Part shown: positions 9,174-21,175 of the stretch, piece by piece
Numbering within the stretch: the first letter of the stretch is position 1
Layout: each line of letters opens with the position of its first letter
Origin: Triglochin maritima
Lineage: Eukaryota > Streptophyta > Magnoliopsida > Alismatales > Juncaginaceae
Reading direction: 5' to 3'
NCBI GenBank assembly: GCA_963682175.1
Contig: OY821774.1
Location: 43,600,201 to 43,664,200, forward strand
DNA length: 64,000 nucleotides
Program-made: the position numbers and the translations under genes
The notes under the pieces: generated by a model
What the model saw: the letters and a program-made list of their open reading frames with translations, nothing else
What the model was told of the DNA's origin: nothing
The model's database searches: none

Positions 9174-12100
9174 TCATCTTTGTTGCTGCAAGCCAGATTC
9201 GGGATCTGGAGTTCTAACCTCTTGGGCATCCGTGGTGTTCAAACCATTCCTATTATTGGATTGGGATGCAGGGAGCTGTCCACTGCGATTATCATGTCGT
9301 TCTAGAGCACGCAATCTTCGTCTAGCTCTCCATCTCAAGTATTCCACAACTAAAGAATTTGTGCTAATAGAAACTCCAAATCCAGTGAATGAAGAAAGAA
9401 GTACAGAGAGGACTGCAGTCACCCGGAGCTGAAAGTGTTTTTAAGACCAAATTTATAAAAGTAGCATGAATGAAAATAGCAGCAGTACAGCAGAGTTAAA
9501 AACAGGACTACATGCTCACCATATTGTAAAAAATGTGTGCGAAAATTATAACAAACGCAAATTGGAAGGAGGCATACGCCCAGATGTAGCTCCTAAAAAC
9601 TGAAATCCCAATATAGAAAGAAACAATAGAGCAGGATCAGTATGGGGACAAAAGGCTTCGTTAAGAGTACACTAAAATTTGCCATCCAGATAGTAAATTT
9701 ATGTAGGAGGCAATCACTTAATAGAAAAACAGAACACTAGAAAAATAAACCCTGGATTCAATATAAAAATAAACAAGCCAAAGTGGTGTCCAATGTGAAT
9801 GAAGCATACCAATGGTGGAGGCTATCATGGATGATATAAGACCCAGAACGCAAGAGAAAGGCAAAGAGATGGCAAGAGCACGGGTGCCCATGTCGGTAAC
9901 CTGCGGTTGGTTTTATTTTAGTCACCAAACAGCATATCTCAGCAAAAAGGATATAGAAGTAGAACTTGATTTGTCAAAGAAACCACGGGGTGACATGACA
10001 ATATGACATCTTTTATTTCATATGCATTTACCAGAAGTTGCTCCAAGAAACAAAAATAGGCCAGCATGCTGATAATAACAAGAATTGCGACATCATTCCA
10101 GACTCTGTAAGAGGGATAAAAAAACTCATAAGTGTACAGAAATCTCAAAATCAGAGACAATAAAAAATATGCACACAAAAACAGTTTATATGCTATTGAA
10201 AATAAATTTTGAAGTCCATTTGATTTATCAAGTTGGTAAATTTTCCCCTTGTATTAATGTTGGTCCTTCAATAAGTTAAATGGGCAAGGAGGTAGATACG
10301 TGTGAAGTTACTAACTTCGTCGATTCACTTTTATGTTCAACTGATCCCGTAAGACAAATATCAAAATCCTTTAGTCATACTCCTTAAGTCCTGTTACTTA
10401 ATCCCGGAGGTCAGGTGCCCAGGCATCACACACAGGCCTTCACCTTGCCCCACATTTGACACCCTTCCTTGCCATTATGTGTTACTTTAAGTTTTGTGCT
10501 ACAGTAAGTATTACAAGGAACAAAAATCAGTAAAAGTAGTTTTAGTTGACTTGAATTTTGTACATCTGTTCTGATTAGGATAAGATGTATGTAACACACT
10601 CTTTAATAACTAACTGGAGGACGGACTTTCTCACAATAGACTCTTACCTATAGCCAGTCGAAATCTGCTGCATATTAGTCGGTCTCTGTCTAATACCAAA
10701 CTGGGGATTCTGTATTCTCAGTAATGTCACAGGTAAGTTCTTAACCTCCTGCTTGCAAACATCACAAATCTTATTTCCCTTAATACTAAACCATTTCACA
10801 ACACAGTCTTGGTGAGCAAGAGCAAGTTCACCCTTGCAACTGCATTCCATCTTAAGAGTCTCACCCCCTTCCGAAAGTTCAACAAAACATATCCTGCAGA
10901 CTGCTTCTTCTTCAGGAATATCTTCACCCTCTTCTTCGGTTCCTGCAGGAATAAGATTTGCATGAGATGGCAAAAAATGACGTAGAGAAGAAGATACAAA
11001 TGCTTAAATCTGTGAAATTTAGTAACTTCGGGGGTTGCCATACACATCTGAAACACTATGCATGAGTTGTAACCAACTTTTTTCCTACAGTGCCAATGAC
11101 ATAAAGTTGTTCTAAAATCCAAACCGCTCACTTGTGCTTCAACTATCAATTACGCATGTAAAGAAAAGACTTGATTCTCAAATGCTCTTGCCAGGTTTGG
11201 TAGAGAAACTCCTAGTGTAAACGATCAGTTTAATATTGAAAACCAGCATATAGAATTAACAAAATTATATATAATACAAATAGTTCAGATTTGCTGATGA
11301 TATGAATACAAAAATATATGCAGCAGACTTAAACAAATACCATTATCTGCTGATGCAGAGGCATTTGGAGGATCACCCTCAACAACAATGGGGCGAGGAG
11401 TCACAGGAATCACACGGATCCTGCCTCCTAATGAGTACTGGCGTCGTAAATTTCTTCCATTTTTTGCACTTTCTGGAACTGAAAGTGAACGTCGCATATT
11501 CTTCTGGTTTTGTTGTTTCTGCAAGGAAACAAAACAACTTAGGAAACTCTACATATGGAATAGAATTGAAACTTATAAAAAATGTCGAGTGGAATCTTTA
11601 AGAAGGGAACATACATCTAAATTGGAGACATCCACCACATGCTTTTCTGGCACAATTGTCGTGCTGGAACTTGCAACTGGCGTGACTGGAAGAGAATGTG
11701 TTCTCTTTGTTGATGGAGAATAGAAGACCTTTGTAAGAGAAAATCCCCGTGAAGTAGAAGGTTTGTCCTGCTGGTCTTCGACTGAAGGTGTTTCCTGAAC
11801 AAGCAAGTTAGTTTTTTCGCCCTCTGAGCCCAAATTTGAGGCCTTGAAACTTTTCTGAGGGAGGATGCCTCGGAATGAGGGTCTACTTTTTGTAGAATTC
11901 GGTCTAGGTGGTAAACCTGCCCTTGAAGGGCTTGATACTGAAGAAATATTACTTTTGGTGGATGAAAGCACTTGACCCTCCAAGGACCTGCAAGGAATTT
12001 GTAGAGAGGAAAGACTTGGTTTCCTGGTGTTGAGAACTGGTCCAGTATCATCCTTACCGCCATTATTCGATGTGAGGCCCTGAACTTACACACACAAAAA

Positions 12101-12964
12101 ACTATAGTCATGGATACATCAGAAGCAAGCCTAGTCGGTAAAAACAAAAACACGAAGGAAAGGGAAGAACTCTACGCTAACTAAAGAATTAATGAGTAGA
12201 AGGGGTGAAAATGTTGAACTGTTTCCAGTACAATTTTTCTCAAGCACTCCTAAACTCAACCGCATACCACATTGCCCAAACAAAAAACTTTGTCAGAGCT
12301 ATAAGAACACAATCTGCTACTGCCACAACTTACAGTTTAAGCATTTTAAAAAGCTCATTTCATCATTTTTTTTATGAAGTTAACCTGGCTCAATTGAATA
12401 GTTTGGATCAAGCTCTACACAAGTACCAGGAAACGTCTTTATGCTCCGATTTCGAGGCGTAAACATAAGCTACCACAGAATAGTTGGCAAATTTTTGAAC
12501 ACTTATGATTGCTTTCGAGCTAATCACCTCCAAGCACTCCATATCTATAGCTACACTCATAAATCATAAAGGCATATAAAAAAACTTTTTTTTAAAAATA
12601 TTAGTGTATAGATTTGTACTTTTAGAAGAAGAAAAATTAACAGAAAATGTTGAAAACCAATTCACTTCACAAAAGTCTCCAACAAAAAGAATCCAAACTA
12701 TCACCAACAATCAAACCATCCGCCACCAAAAAATCCACTAAAACACTAATAGATCAAACTTTTCACAAAACGAAGCAAAACTACCAAAAAAATCGAATCT
12801 TCTCTTCTTTTCTCCCCCAACCGAAACAGCAGACCATCGAAACCACACACCAGCAAACTTAACCAGACCCCCCCCCCCCCCCCGAAAAGGCTTTCGGCAC
12901 GAAAGCGGTGTCCAGAGGAAGAGAAAGAACCAACCTCGTCGGCTGCGGCTCCGGAGGTGTCCAT
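9174..12964 (-). CDS. RINGv (MARCH-type) membrane E3 ubiquitin ligase
   Basis: The predicted product of about 488 aa transfers ubiquitin from an E2 to membrane substrates. Exons on the minus strand: 12935-12964, 11615-12079, 11341-11518, 10648-10942, 10032-10104, 9810-9900, 9520-9599 and 9174-9428; phases agree at every junction. Residues about 1-220 are Ser/Pro-rich and probably disordered. A C4HC3 RINGv finger follows with Cys240, Cys243, Cys258, Cys260, His268, Cys271, Cys284 and Cys287. Four hydrophobic segments come after it ([68 protein letters not shown]), then a polar tail. This layout matches a plant RINGv family with C-terminal membrane spans. The start [10 protein letters not shown] and the first donor are the least certain parts. 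Which membrane it occupies is not shown by the sequence. Confidence 0.93.
12868..12883. repeat. Run of 16 C in predicted intron 1
   Basis: A plus-strand run of about 16 C (G on the gene strand) lies just downstream of the predicted first exon of the RINGv gene, directly after that exon's donor region. It is length-unstable sequence that could form a quadruplex only together with other G runs. Confidence 0.85.
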
Positions 12965-13085
12965 CGAGATGGGATCGGAAACCCTAGGAATCGGAGTATT
13001 TGTTTGGATCGAAGACGACGGCGGCGGCGTTGGGCCGGAAAAGGAAGAACTGTTGCTGTTTGGCTTCTTTGATGTGATACCAAAG
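12965..13085 (-). promoter_or_regulatory. 5' leader of the RINGv gene
   Basis: GC-rich sequence directly upstream of the proposed ATG has the look of a plant 5' UTR. An open frame runs through it with an upstream ATG near 13083, in a different frame from the main start. No convincing TATA box was placed. Confidence 0.35.
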
Positions 13086-15855
13086 TATGGTAAGTATTAG
13101 AGGAAGTAGTATTAGTGGTGGTTTTAATTATTGATGGGAGATTTAGGATTAAAGATTGGGATTACATCATTGCACACCACCCGCCAAAACTCCAAAGGTT
13201 TCGATTTGGTTAGGTTTTTTACTTACCTAATCTCTTTTTTTTGTCAAAGTGGCAATCATTAACTTAATGGACTTTTTACTAGTGCTTTCTTTTTTTTGGT
13301 TCATCATTTTCCGACATCCATCTAAGTATCTAACAACTTTCACTTTGGGCAAGTGATCTAATCATACATATGAGGTGACTCAACTCTAAGTTCATTGAAC
13401 CACATTATTTCGTATGTCGTTCAGTTTGAACTTAAGTTTTAAGGGTGACTTTTACTAGTGATTGAGGTAAATGGACTTTTTTTAGTGACTTTTTCTTTAT
13501 GACCTAGAATGTCCGAGCATTGATCTTAACATTGGGCCAGATGAGTATTTTGCGGTTCTATGCTGGAGATGAGCCAACATTTAAGGTTGTATTTGGCTTA
13601 GGCTCCTTGGTATCCAGTTTCTCAAGAATTCAGCTTCCAACATTAATTACTAAAGAAGTTAGTGTCATTAAAACTTGCCTTCTCACTCAAACCAATGAAT
13701 AAATCCCCACCACCGAGCTTCTAAATGTTGCATTGAAATCCGAACTAGGAGTTGGTCCGTTTGGCTACAGCTCCGGGGGTTTGAAAAAGTTGGAGAAAAC
13801 TACAACTAAACACACCTTAAGTCAATCCATCGAAGTAATTTATTTTTATACGTAGTTGAGATTTGAACTTACTTTCTAAAGGAAATGACTCCCTTTCTCT
13901 TAAAATAGATAGGTGCAATTAACTTAAAATAACCATGCTATGATGTTTAAGTATAGATGTATTAGTATGCAATCCAGTGACAATGATGTGACATTTTTTA
14001 GCGCTCATGATTTGGCTGCAAAAGGTGGCTTTTGATTGGTTGACTTATTGGTAGGGATGGTCGGAATCACGGTTATGGGATAAAAGATCAATAGAAGCTT
14101 TTTTATTTTGATTGAGTTTTTCTTTTTCTTCCACAATTTTTCTAATTTTAAAAATCACGGTGTCGCCCAAGTTGATGATGGGATGAACCAGGAAGAGCAA
14201 AGTATCTTGGGTGGTATAGAAATTTAAGAACTAAAAAATTTCATTCATATTTTTTCTGGTCCCCCCCCCCCCCAAATACTAATATAGCCTTTACTTAAAT
14301 TTATATTACATATTCCTTAAATTAAAATTAAATTAAAAAGTCACGATAAATAACAACATCATTACAGAATACAGACCACTTTTTACCATACCTTTTTTTA
14401 TTCAAACCCAAATCATATTGATTAATGTATTTTAGTAAAAATATAATAATTTTAAGTCCGCACTATACATATATTGACCAATTCAATTCAGACCGGACCA
14501 TACCAACTTTGTCTTCGGTTAGAATGTTGGACAAGTTTTGGTCCTCAACTGGTTTTGATTCAGAGTGATTTGAAGCTGATGCTTAATTGCTCACCTCTAC
14601 TTCCAGATGCTCCAATCGAGTTGATCCTCGGGCAATGGCACAGACAAGTGTCAACCATTGATCCAGTTTGATCTGAAACCGATGATCATCCCTACTTCGA
14701 AAATACCAAATTGAGGCCGAATTCATCACCCATACTTGATTGGGTAGCATGGAATTATTATAAGCCGAAATCAAACAAAAATACTTTAAAAATTAGCATA
14801 ATTCCCATGTTTGGGTCTTCCCAATTGAGCATAAGATTGTCAATTTTGACTCGACTCGAATAACGTTTGATTCTGATTTATCTTAAATATGAATGATCTT
14901 GATGAAATATAATAATAAAAATTAGTTCGGTAAACAAGTCGACCCGCTCGAAGAAAAAAACCTCGGTCGAACTCGAAAAATTGAAATTGTACTCTAATCA
15001 AGCACCCCAAACACAAAGATTAAAGTCTCACAGCAGCCAATCCGTCAAAACCAATGTAATCACCCACTCTACCAATACTTCAAACCTTGAGCATCAGTCT
15101 CACACTCTCACCGCTGACAAACACCACTCTTAGCCGCCCATCACCTGCAAGCGGTTCTTCTTAAGCTCCTTCGATAATCTCCACTTACAACCCGAGCACA
15201 CGCTTTGTGCGTGCAACTGTGGATGTTTCTAAGATAATTTTTATTTTATTTTTTGAGAAATATATGATTTTCATATTGCCACTTCCTAAGGATAAAAATG
15301 GTTTATTTTGTTTATTGAGAAATGGTTGGTAGTGATAAATCCCCAAATCTTATCCTCAAACACCTCTTCTCCCTAAACGTTAACCCCACGAGCCACGAAC
15401 GGCCAACAACCCCCAGTTCCTTTAGGGATTTTACGTGATCTTTTAGAATTTGGGTTGGATTTTTGTAATTTTTTTCCAAAATAATTACGTATTAAGTTTT
15501 CTTCACTTGACTATGTAAGCGGAATTTGTGGTTTGATAGTTAGAATGACTTTGTCTTTTTTCATGTTTACTGGTGTATATGTGCTTATGTATTCAGAAGT
15601 TATATTCGATGAGGGAAGATCTGACATTATGGGTTCGTACCAAGTTTTGGTGGTACTACTACTTGTTGTTAAAAAGTATAACAGTGAGAAACATACGTCG
15701 ATTAACATTTCAAGTCCAATCCAAATAAAAACCAACAAACAAATCTATGTTGACAAAACAATGAAAGCAAACAACGTTAGAAAACATAAAACATCTCGAC
15801 TCTTGTCAAACTTCCCTTAAAGAAATTATCGCTCTCACGATGAGTGCAGCCAATG
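13086..15855. other. Long AT-rich intergenic stretch, no gene seen
   Basis: Nothing codes convincingly here. Short frames (13520-13702, 14474-14671, 15533-15820) lack recognisable domains. A poly-C run of about 13 lies near 14262. Much of this is probably old, decayed transposon sequence. Confidence 0.4.
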
Positions 15856-16172
15856 TTCAGAAATACAAAATGCGGATTGGGTGTTGTGAGGCACCACATC
15901 TTGCATATGCGGGATGTGAATGCGATGTAGGTGCATATGCATTTTGTAATTTAATAATTAAATAATATATTTTAATTATATATGTAACTAAAATTATAGG
16001 TAAATTTTGGATAATTTCTAACATCAACAATTCCATATTAAACAAAGATAGTCATGTTTTGAAATGCACCGCATATGCGGCCAACGATGTGGGCCGCATC
16101 GAGTACCATGCATTCTTTCTATGTGATGTGCATCTCACCCGCATTTGCCCCGCATCTTCCTGTATTTCTGAA
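15856..16172. mobile_element. MITE of about 317 bp, GCATATGCGG-rich
   Basis: The left end reads 'ttcagaaatacaaaatgcgg'. The reverse complement of the right end reads 'ttcagaaatacaggaagatg' followed by 'cgg'. The first 12 bases are identical. The interior repeats words such as 'gcatatgcgg', 'gatgtg' and 'ccgcat' in both orientations. There is no coding content. No clear flanking duplication; 'gtgcag' lies near both sides but not adjacent. Confidence 0.55.
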
Positions 16173-16780
16173 TAGAGGGTGCAGACACTTTCTCCCATGA
16201 TAGAACGGTCACAACGTCAACGACGACGCATTACGACCATGAGAGTAGATCGAGGCTAGGAAATCACTTCGAGAAAACGCATGAGGTGGGAAAAAGATGG
16301 TGGTTATGTAAGGCAAAAAAAGTGTATTTCTATGTTAAGAACGTTGTCTTTTATATCCACATAAATTTTAACTGACAGAACCAAAAAGAAATTTTATTTA
16401 AAATCTATTCTTTGTTAAAGTCGATATAAAATAAGCCCTCAAAACATTAAATACACACAAGAAAGAGCCATGAGACAAGGACACACGCATGTGCACATGT
16501 GTGTAAGTCTCATTCTCTTATCCTCTCTCTCTACGTCTTAAGATGTACGAGAAGTCTAGGTAAACAAACATCTTCTCACTTCCTAATCTCCTAACATGGG
16601 GACTAAACAATATGAGAAAATATCACGTTCAAACCTTACAACTAACTCAACATTAGATTTCCAATTGAATATTTTGTGAGCCTAAATCGAATATTCAATA
16701 GTCAAACACTACATTCAACATGTGACACATACTCATGTGTAGGAGGTATTTACTTTCAAATTAGGGATGAGTGTAAAAAC

Positions 16781-17071
16781 AAGGTTTTCAAAACCGGACC
16801 GGACTGGACGGTTCGACATGGTTCGACCGGGAACCGATGGTCCAGCGGTCGGCTCAGCTAAACCGATGAACGGTTCGAACCTCAAGTTAATATTTACAGA
16901 AATCGGTTCAAACATGTCTGATCGTTAATATTTATTCGGTTGGGTTCAACTTCGGGTCTAAAAATGTTGACGTCGTCAACGGTCTGACCGTGGTTGGACC
17001 GTGGTTCGACCACATTGAACCAAAACCAAAGTTTTATCGGTTCGATGATCGATTTGGTTATGAAAACCTTG
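16781..17071. mobile_element. hAT-type MITE with 8-bp target duplication
   Basis: The inverted ends are 'aaggttttcaaaacc' and 'gaaaaccttg'. The element is flanked on both sides by GTAAAAAC (16773-16780 and 17072-17079). An 8-bp duplication with short inverted ends is the hAT signature. The interior is rich in 'ggttcgacc' and 'accgg' words and does not code for a transposase. Confidence 0.8.
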
Positions 17072-17122
17072 GTAAAAACACGATATATTGTGTAAATTAA
17101 AAAGAGTAGAAGCAACAATAAA

Positions 17123-17900
17123 GGAAAAAAATTTAAAATAATCAAAAAAATAAAAAATTGGAAAAATATGCACTTCAGAAACTTAATTGTCAAAGTATGC
17201 ACATTGAAAAACGGCACCACAGGTGCCGTTTTCATTAAGTAAAAAGGCACTGTAGATGACGTTTTTACCCTTAATGAAAACGCATCAGTGATGCAGTTTT
17301 TACTTGGGCAAATTTTTTTTTGGTTTCGAGATGTCGTTTTTATTTAATACATGTTGAACTAGAAACGGGTCGGTCGGGGGTGTGTGTTGTAACTCCAACA
17401 CATTGGTCAGATCACTTTGGAGTTGTGACATATTATCCATTATCAAAAATTGGTTCGAAGATCCAACTGGTAATTTTTTGATAAGTAATGTGGTGTGATA
17501 AATTTGTATTATCGTGGTAACGGGTTGGATTACAATGAGTTTTTGGCAAGTGACGAAGATTCAAAAATTTCCAGATCAAACAATTTGAAGATCCAAAAAA
17601 ATTCCAGGGGGCGCTGCCCCCTTGCAACCCCTGCCACCTCACCGGCGAGGTGGAACGCCGCTCGCTCACCTGGGAGCGAGACCCCCGACCGACCCGTTTC
17701 TAGTTCAACATGTATTAAATAAAAACGACATCTCGAAAACAAAAAAAAATTGCCCAATTAAAAACGGCATCACTGATGCCGTTTTCATTAAGGGTAAAAA
17801 CGTCATCTACAGTGCCGTTTTTCAATGTGCATATTTTGCCAATTAAGTTTCTGAAGTGCATATTTTTCCATTTTTTTTTTGATTATTTTAAAAAAAATTC
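17123..17900. mobile_element. MULE-like foldback element, 778 bp, with 10-bp direct flanks
   Basis: Long inverted arms run from 17123 to about 17382 and from about 17676 to 17900. Both contain 'cacttcagaaacttaatt', 'aaaaacggcac', the block around 'gtcatctacagtgcc' and 'ctagaaacgggtcggtcggg'. CAACAATAAA lies at 17113-17122 and 17901-17910, matching the 9-10 bp duplication made by Mutator-like elements. The loop (about 17383-17675) holds 'gggggcgctgccccctt' and no transposase. The arms could make a hairpin RNA. Confidence 0.8.
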
Positions 17901-18213
17901 CAACAATAAATCCTAAGACTATATTTGACATGCATATTGTCCATATTGAATTTAAATCTTGATTGACATACTCCTCCAGCATAATTTTCATATACCACAT
18001 ATACTTGATCGGAGGGTTTACCGCATCGCACCCATATTGTGCAGTTGTGAACCTTGAAATTACCTCTGTTAGTCTGTGAACATGTGGACCGGAATTTACG
18101 TTTTCAAGAATGTTTCTCCCTGAAGTTCGTGTTTAGTTTAATTTGGGGTTCACTTCAAATTATTCTGGAAGTGAGGGTGTACCAGTAGTTCAGTACTTCA
18201 CTCTTTTATAAAC
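17901..18213. other. Short unassigned spacer between two foldback elements
   Basis: About 300 bp of AT-rich sequence with no open frame of note. Its left edge is the target duplication of the 17123-17900 element; its right edge is that of the 18214-18556 element. Confidence 0.4.
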
Positions 18214-18556
18214 TGAATTGCTATTCATCGCCCCAACAAATTACCATTTTGCCCTTCAGAAACTTTAAAAAAAATTTTTTTTAGGGGGAGGCGTCTGCCG
18301 GAGCCGCCTCCCCATAGGAGGGAGGCGTCTGCCGGAGCCGCCTCCCCATAGGGGGGAGGCGGCTGACACAGACGCCCGACCCTTGGATCGCCTCCCCCTA
18401 ATGGGGAGGCGGCTCCGGCAGACGCCTCCCTCCTATGGGGAGGCGGCTCCGGCAGACGCCTCCCCCTAAAAATTTTTTTTTTTAAGTTTCTGAAGGGCAA
18501 AATGGTAATTTGTTGGGGCGATTTAAGTAATTTTGGGGCGACGAATAGTAGTTCCC
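18214..18556. mobile_element. Foldback MULE derivative with GC-rich hairpin core and 9-bp duplication
   Basis: The arms mirror each other around about 18380: 'aaattaccattttgcccttc' on the left and its complement on the right, then inward repeats of 'ggcgtctgccggagccgcc' in both orientations. Flanks are TTTATAAAC (18205-18213) and TTTATAAAT (18557-18565), a 9-bp duplication with one mismatch. The right end ('gggcgac' to 'agtagttccc') matches the right end of the transposase-bearing element near 58077, and the core resembles the hairpin repeats in that element's transposase intron. It is probably mobilised by that transposase type. Confidence 0.8.
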
Positions 18557-18565
18557 TTTATAAAT

Positions 18566-19685
18566 CTTTACAATCTCAAAAAGATTATACTAAAATTGAT
18601 TGCATCCAAGCACCAAGACTTTTGAATTCTTTTTCAAAGATAAGATGTTGAAAATGGAGTTGTAAATTTATATTTTGTTGTTCAATTACATGTCGTTTAA
18701 CATGAAGACACGTATCTAAAGAGAAATAAATTAGTTCAGTTCAGAAGAACTTCAATTCAAAACAAAATACGATTCCATTTTTAAAAAATTAATCCAAACT
18801 CCAAAAATTGGTCCGGATTCTAGGATATTTGGTCTAAGTTTGCACCGCAAATTGGACCTTATATGTAGATACGTTTATAATGATTTATTTTCCCCCGGGG
18901 GTTGTTGTGCATTGGGAATCTGAAAAGAAGTAAGGAAAATGAATATTTTGTTGTTTTTTGGCATCATTACTCTTAATTTTGATGATGAACAAACTAATAT
19001 TATGTACAACATCAATTAACACATCACAAATATTATATTGTCAAATTGTATATATATTGTATATTCCTAACATCGTAGGTGTTCAAAACTTCAAACCAAA
19101 TAACTAATCAACTTCAAGATCAAGACTCAAGACTTGTAATCATGGTCTAAGGACTTCACATGTAATTTCCATTTATTTGAGTCATAAGATCAAATGTACA
19201 CTTGATGCACTAAATGATAAACTCATCTATGTCGGTCGACCGTTTCGGATTCGGTCTACCGAACTTGTCTCCAACGAACGGTCGAGTCTCCCTCGGTGCA
19301 CCGTTTCCTTAGAATCAATAGCTACCTGATCTTCCCTGAAATCCTTGGTTTGGGCTACCGAAGGCATACCGGTCAACTGTTCCATTCCTTTCAGTAGCAT
19401 TCAGACCATCTTTGGATATCTCCATTCGGTCTACCGAATAGATATCGATCATCCGAACTTGACCTATGTTTATTATTCTAACGACCCAATCTGATTGGCC
19501 CACGTGGCAAAAAGTTCTTCGGTGGACTTATCTTTTGTCGTTTAACAACAACCTTTGAAATGTCTTTAAATGATTTACCGAATCTTCTTCGGTCCACTGA
19601 ATCATTGTTGCTAATCAGAGCGCAACGACTCTTTTCCTCGTAACTTTTTGACTGTTATTTATTAACCAATTTTTGAGCTACAGGC
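18566..19685. other. Decayed repeat stretch with degenerate CGGTCGACCG words
   Basis: From about 19230 to 19460 there are degenerate palindromes such as 'gtcggtcgaccg', 'ttcggtctaccgaa' and 'ttcggtccactga'. Similar words resume at 21685-21760 on the far side of the inserted LTR, so this is probably a host repeat split by copy C. No gene was seen in 18566-19230. Confidence 0.5.
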
Positions 19686-19813
19686 CGTAAGAACCCAATC
19701 ATCAATTATGAATTAATTAAGATTGAGGTTATCAATTTGGCTTTGAAGACTTAGGTGGAAGGTTGAGGTGGATGGAGGGGGTGAGGTCTACGGTTGTGGT
19801 GATGGTTGGATGT

Positions 19814-19823
19814 GCTATAAAAG
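19814..19823 (+). promoter_or_regulatory. TATA box of LTR copy C
   Basis: 'ctataaaagg' stands about 30 bp upstream of the purine-rich leader that begins near 19850. It is the best core promoter in this LTR family here; copies B and D have no equally clear TATA box. Confidence 0.55.
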
Positions 19824-20204
19824 GAATGGTTGGTGGGAGAGTGAGGGTTTTGCTTTTGCTGAGAAATGAAGAGAGAAAAGGAGTTGAAGAGAGGTAAAAA
19901 GGAAAAGGTTTGCAAAGAAGAAAGAAGTGTTTTGGTCTTGGGAAGAGAAGGATTCTTGCTGGGGAGGAGATCAAGAGGAGAAGGAGACGTCAGAAGGAGT
20001 TCGGTTTCCGTTGGAGTCGAGTTCGTCGTTTCACTGGAGGAAGCTCGTTGGCGTGGTGTTGATCGCTCTCGTGGTTCTTTAGAAGTTTTTTCAAGCTTCC
20101 AAGGTATGCCAAGTTCAGTTTAAGGACTCACCTGAGGTGTGTGAGTAGTAGTGTTGGTGGGTTGGTGGCCTCGTCGGTGTTGTTGTGCAGCAGTTTGCTG
20201 CATT

Positions 20205-20800
20205 GTTTTGGTCGACCGGTCGTAGTGTTAATTTAGGAATCTGCCTTGCACCGGTCAAACGATGCCCTCGGACGGTCGACCGGTTAAGCATATTAGGGAG
20301 ACTCTGGGGTGTTTTGGTCAAACGGGTCCCATTTGCCGTTCGATCGGTTACACTAATGGTAGGTCAGTTGGGAGCATAGACCATCTAAACGGTCAATCGC
20401 CTTTTGATCTGTTTGACTGATTGTAATGTAGCAAGTCGGTTGGGACCTAGACCTTCTAAACGGTTGACCGCCTATATGATTTGTCCGACTGATAGCTTAA
20501 GTTAACTTATTTGTGGTTCGACCGATTCATATTTTGGTAGACCGATGATGACTTATTGAAAATCGTAGGATTTACCTATTATATTTCGGTCGATCGGGTC
20601 CTCTTTGCCATTCGACCGATTGGATAATTTAATTAATAGTATTATGGCATAGACCTTCCAAACGGTCGACCGCCAGGAGACTCTTGTTCGACCGTTGTGA
20701 TGTTTGTTGGGTTCGACTGATGGTTTGTGGTTTGAACCAAGTACCAGTATTAACGGTCGTTCGATCGACCGCTTGCTTGTTTCGGTCGACCGTTTGTACA
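20205..20800. repeat. Palindrome array, partly decayed
   Basis: Four exact GGTCGACC octamers (about 20209, 20273, 20663, 20781) lie among many variants such as 'cggttgaccg' and 'cggtcaatcg'. The module 'agacc(a/t)tctaaacggt' recurs at about 20377, 20449 and 20652. Most changes are C to T or G to A, as expected from decay of methylated CpG. Confidence 0.85.
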
Positions 20801-20983
20801 CTGGACTGTATTGTTTGTGTGATTGTTTATGAACGCGTTCACATGTAGATTTACCATGTTTTCATTACATGACATGCATTGAACCTTTGTTGTGGGACAA
20901 TAGATCCCTATGTATTGCAAATGCATTGCATGGTACCCGGCTCGGCGAAGTGGGAAGCTCGCCTGGCGTTGGTCGGCGGAGGG

Positions 20984-21175
20984 GGTATTACAGCTTGTGT
21001 GAAAAGCCCCTAGAGTATTACAGCATGTGTGAGCAACCCCTAGGGTATTACAGTTTGTGTGAGCAACCTCTGTCTTCAGTAGTAAGTGTGCAACGGTATT
21101 ACAACTTGTGTGAGCAGTTGTTGACTCTCGAGTAAATATTGGTATTACAGCTTGTGCGAGCAGCCGATGTTTACA
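20984..21175 (+). repeat. Tandem cassette of about 30-bp units
   Basis: There are five to six units with the core 'gtattacagcttgtgtgagc' followed by 'agcccctagg' or variants. It fills the same slot between palindrome array and tail as the unrelated 36-53 bp array in copy B. Confidence 0.85.

Noticed and set aside
10796..11149. Minus-strand open frame overlapping the RINGv exon
   Set aside because: It is another frame across an exon-intron border. The RINGv frame with eight zinc ligands and correct splice phases is the real one.
12746..12964. Read-through of the RINGv first exon past the GAG|GTTGG donor
   Set aside because: The longer frame runs through poly-G into low-complexity sequence. 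Splicing after [10 protein letters not shown] keeps phase with exon 2. The choice is not proven.
15533..15820. Open frame of 95 codons
   Set aside because: It shows no domain, no splice partners and biased AT-rich composition; chance is the simplest explanation.
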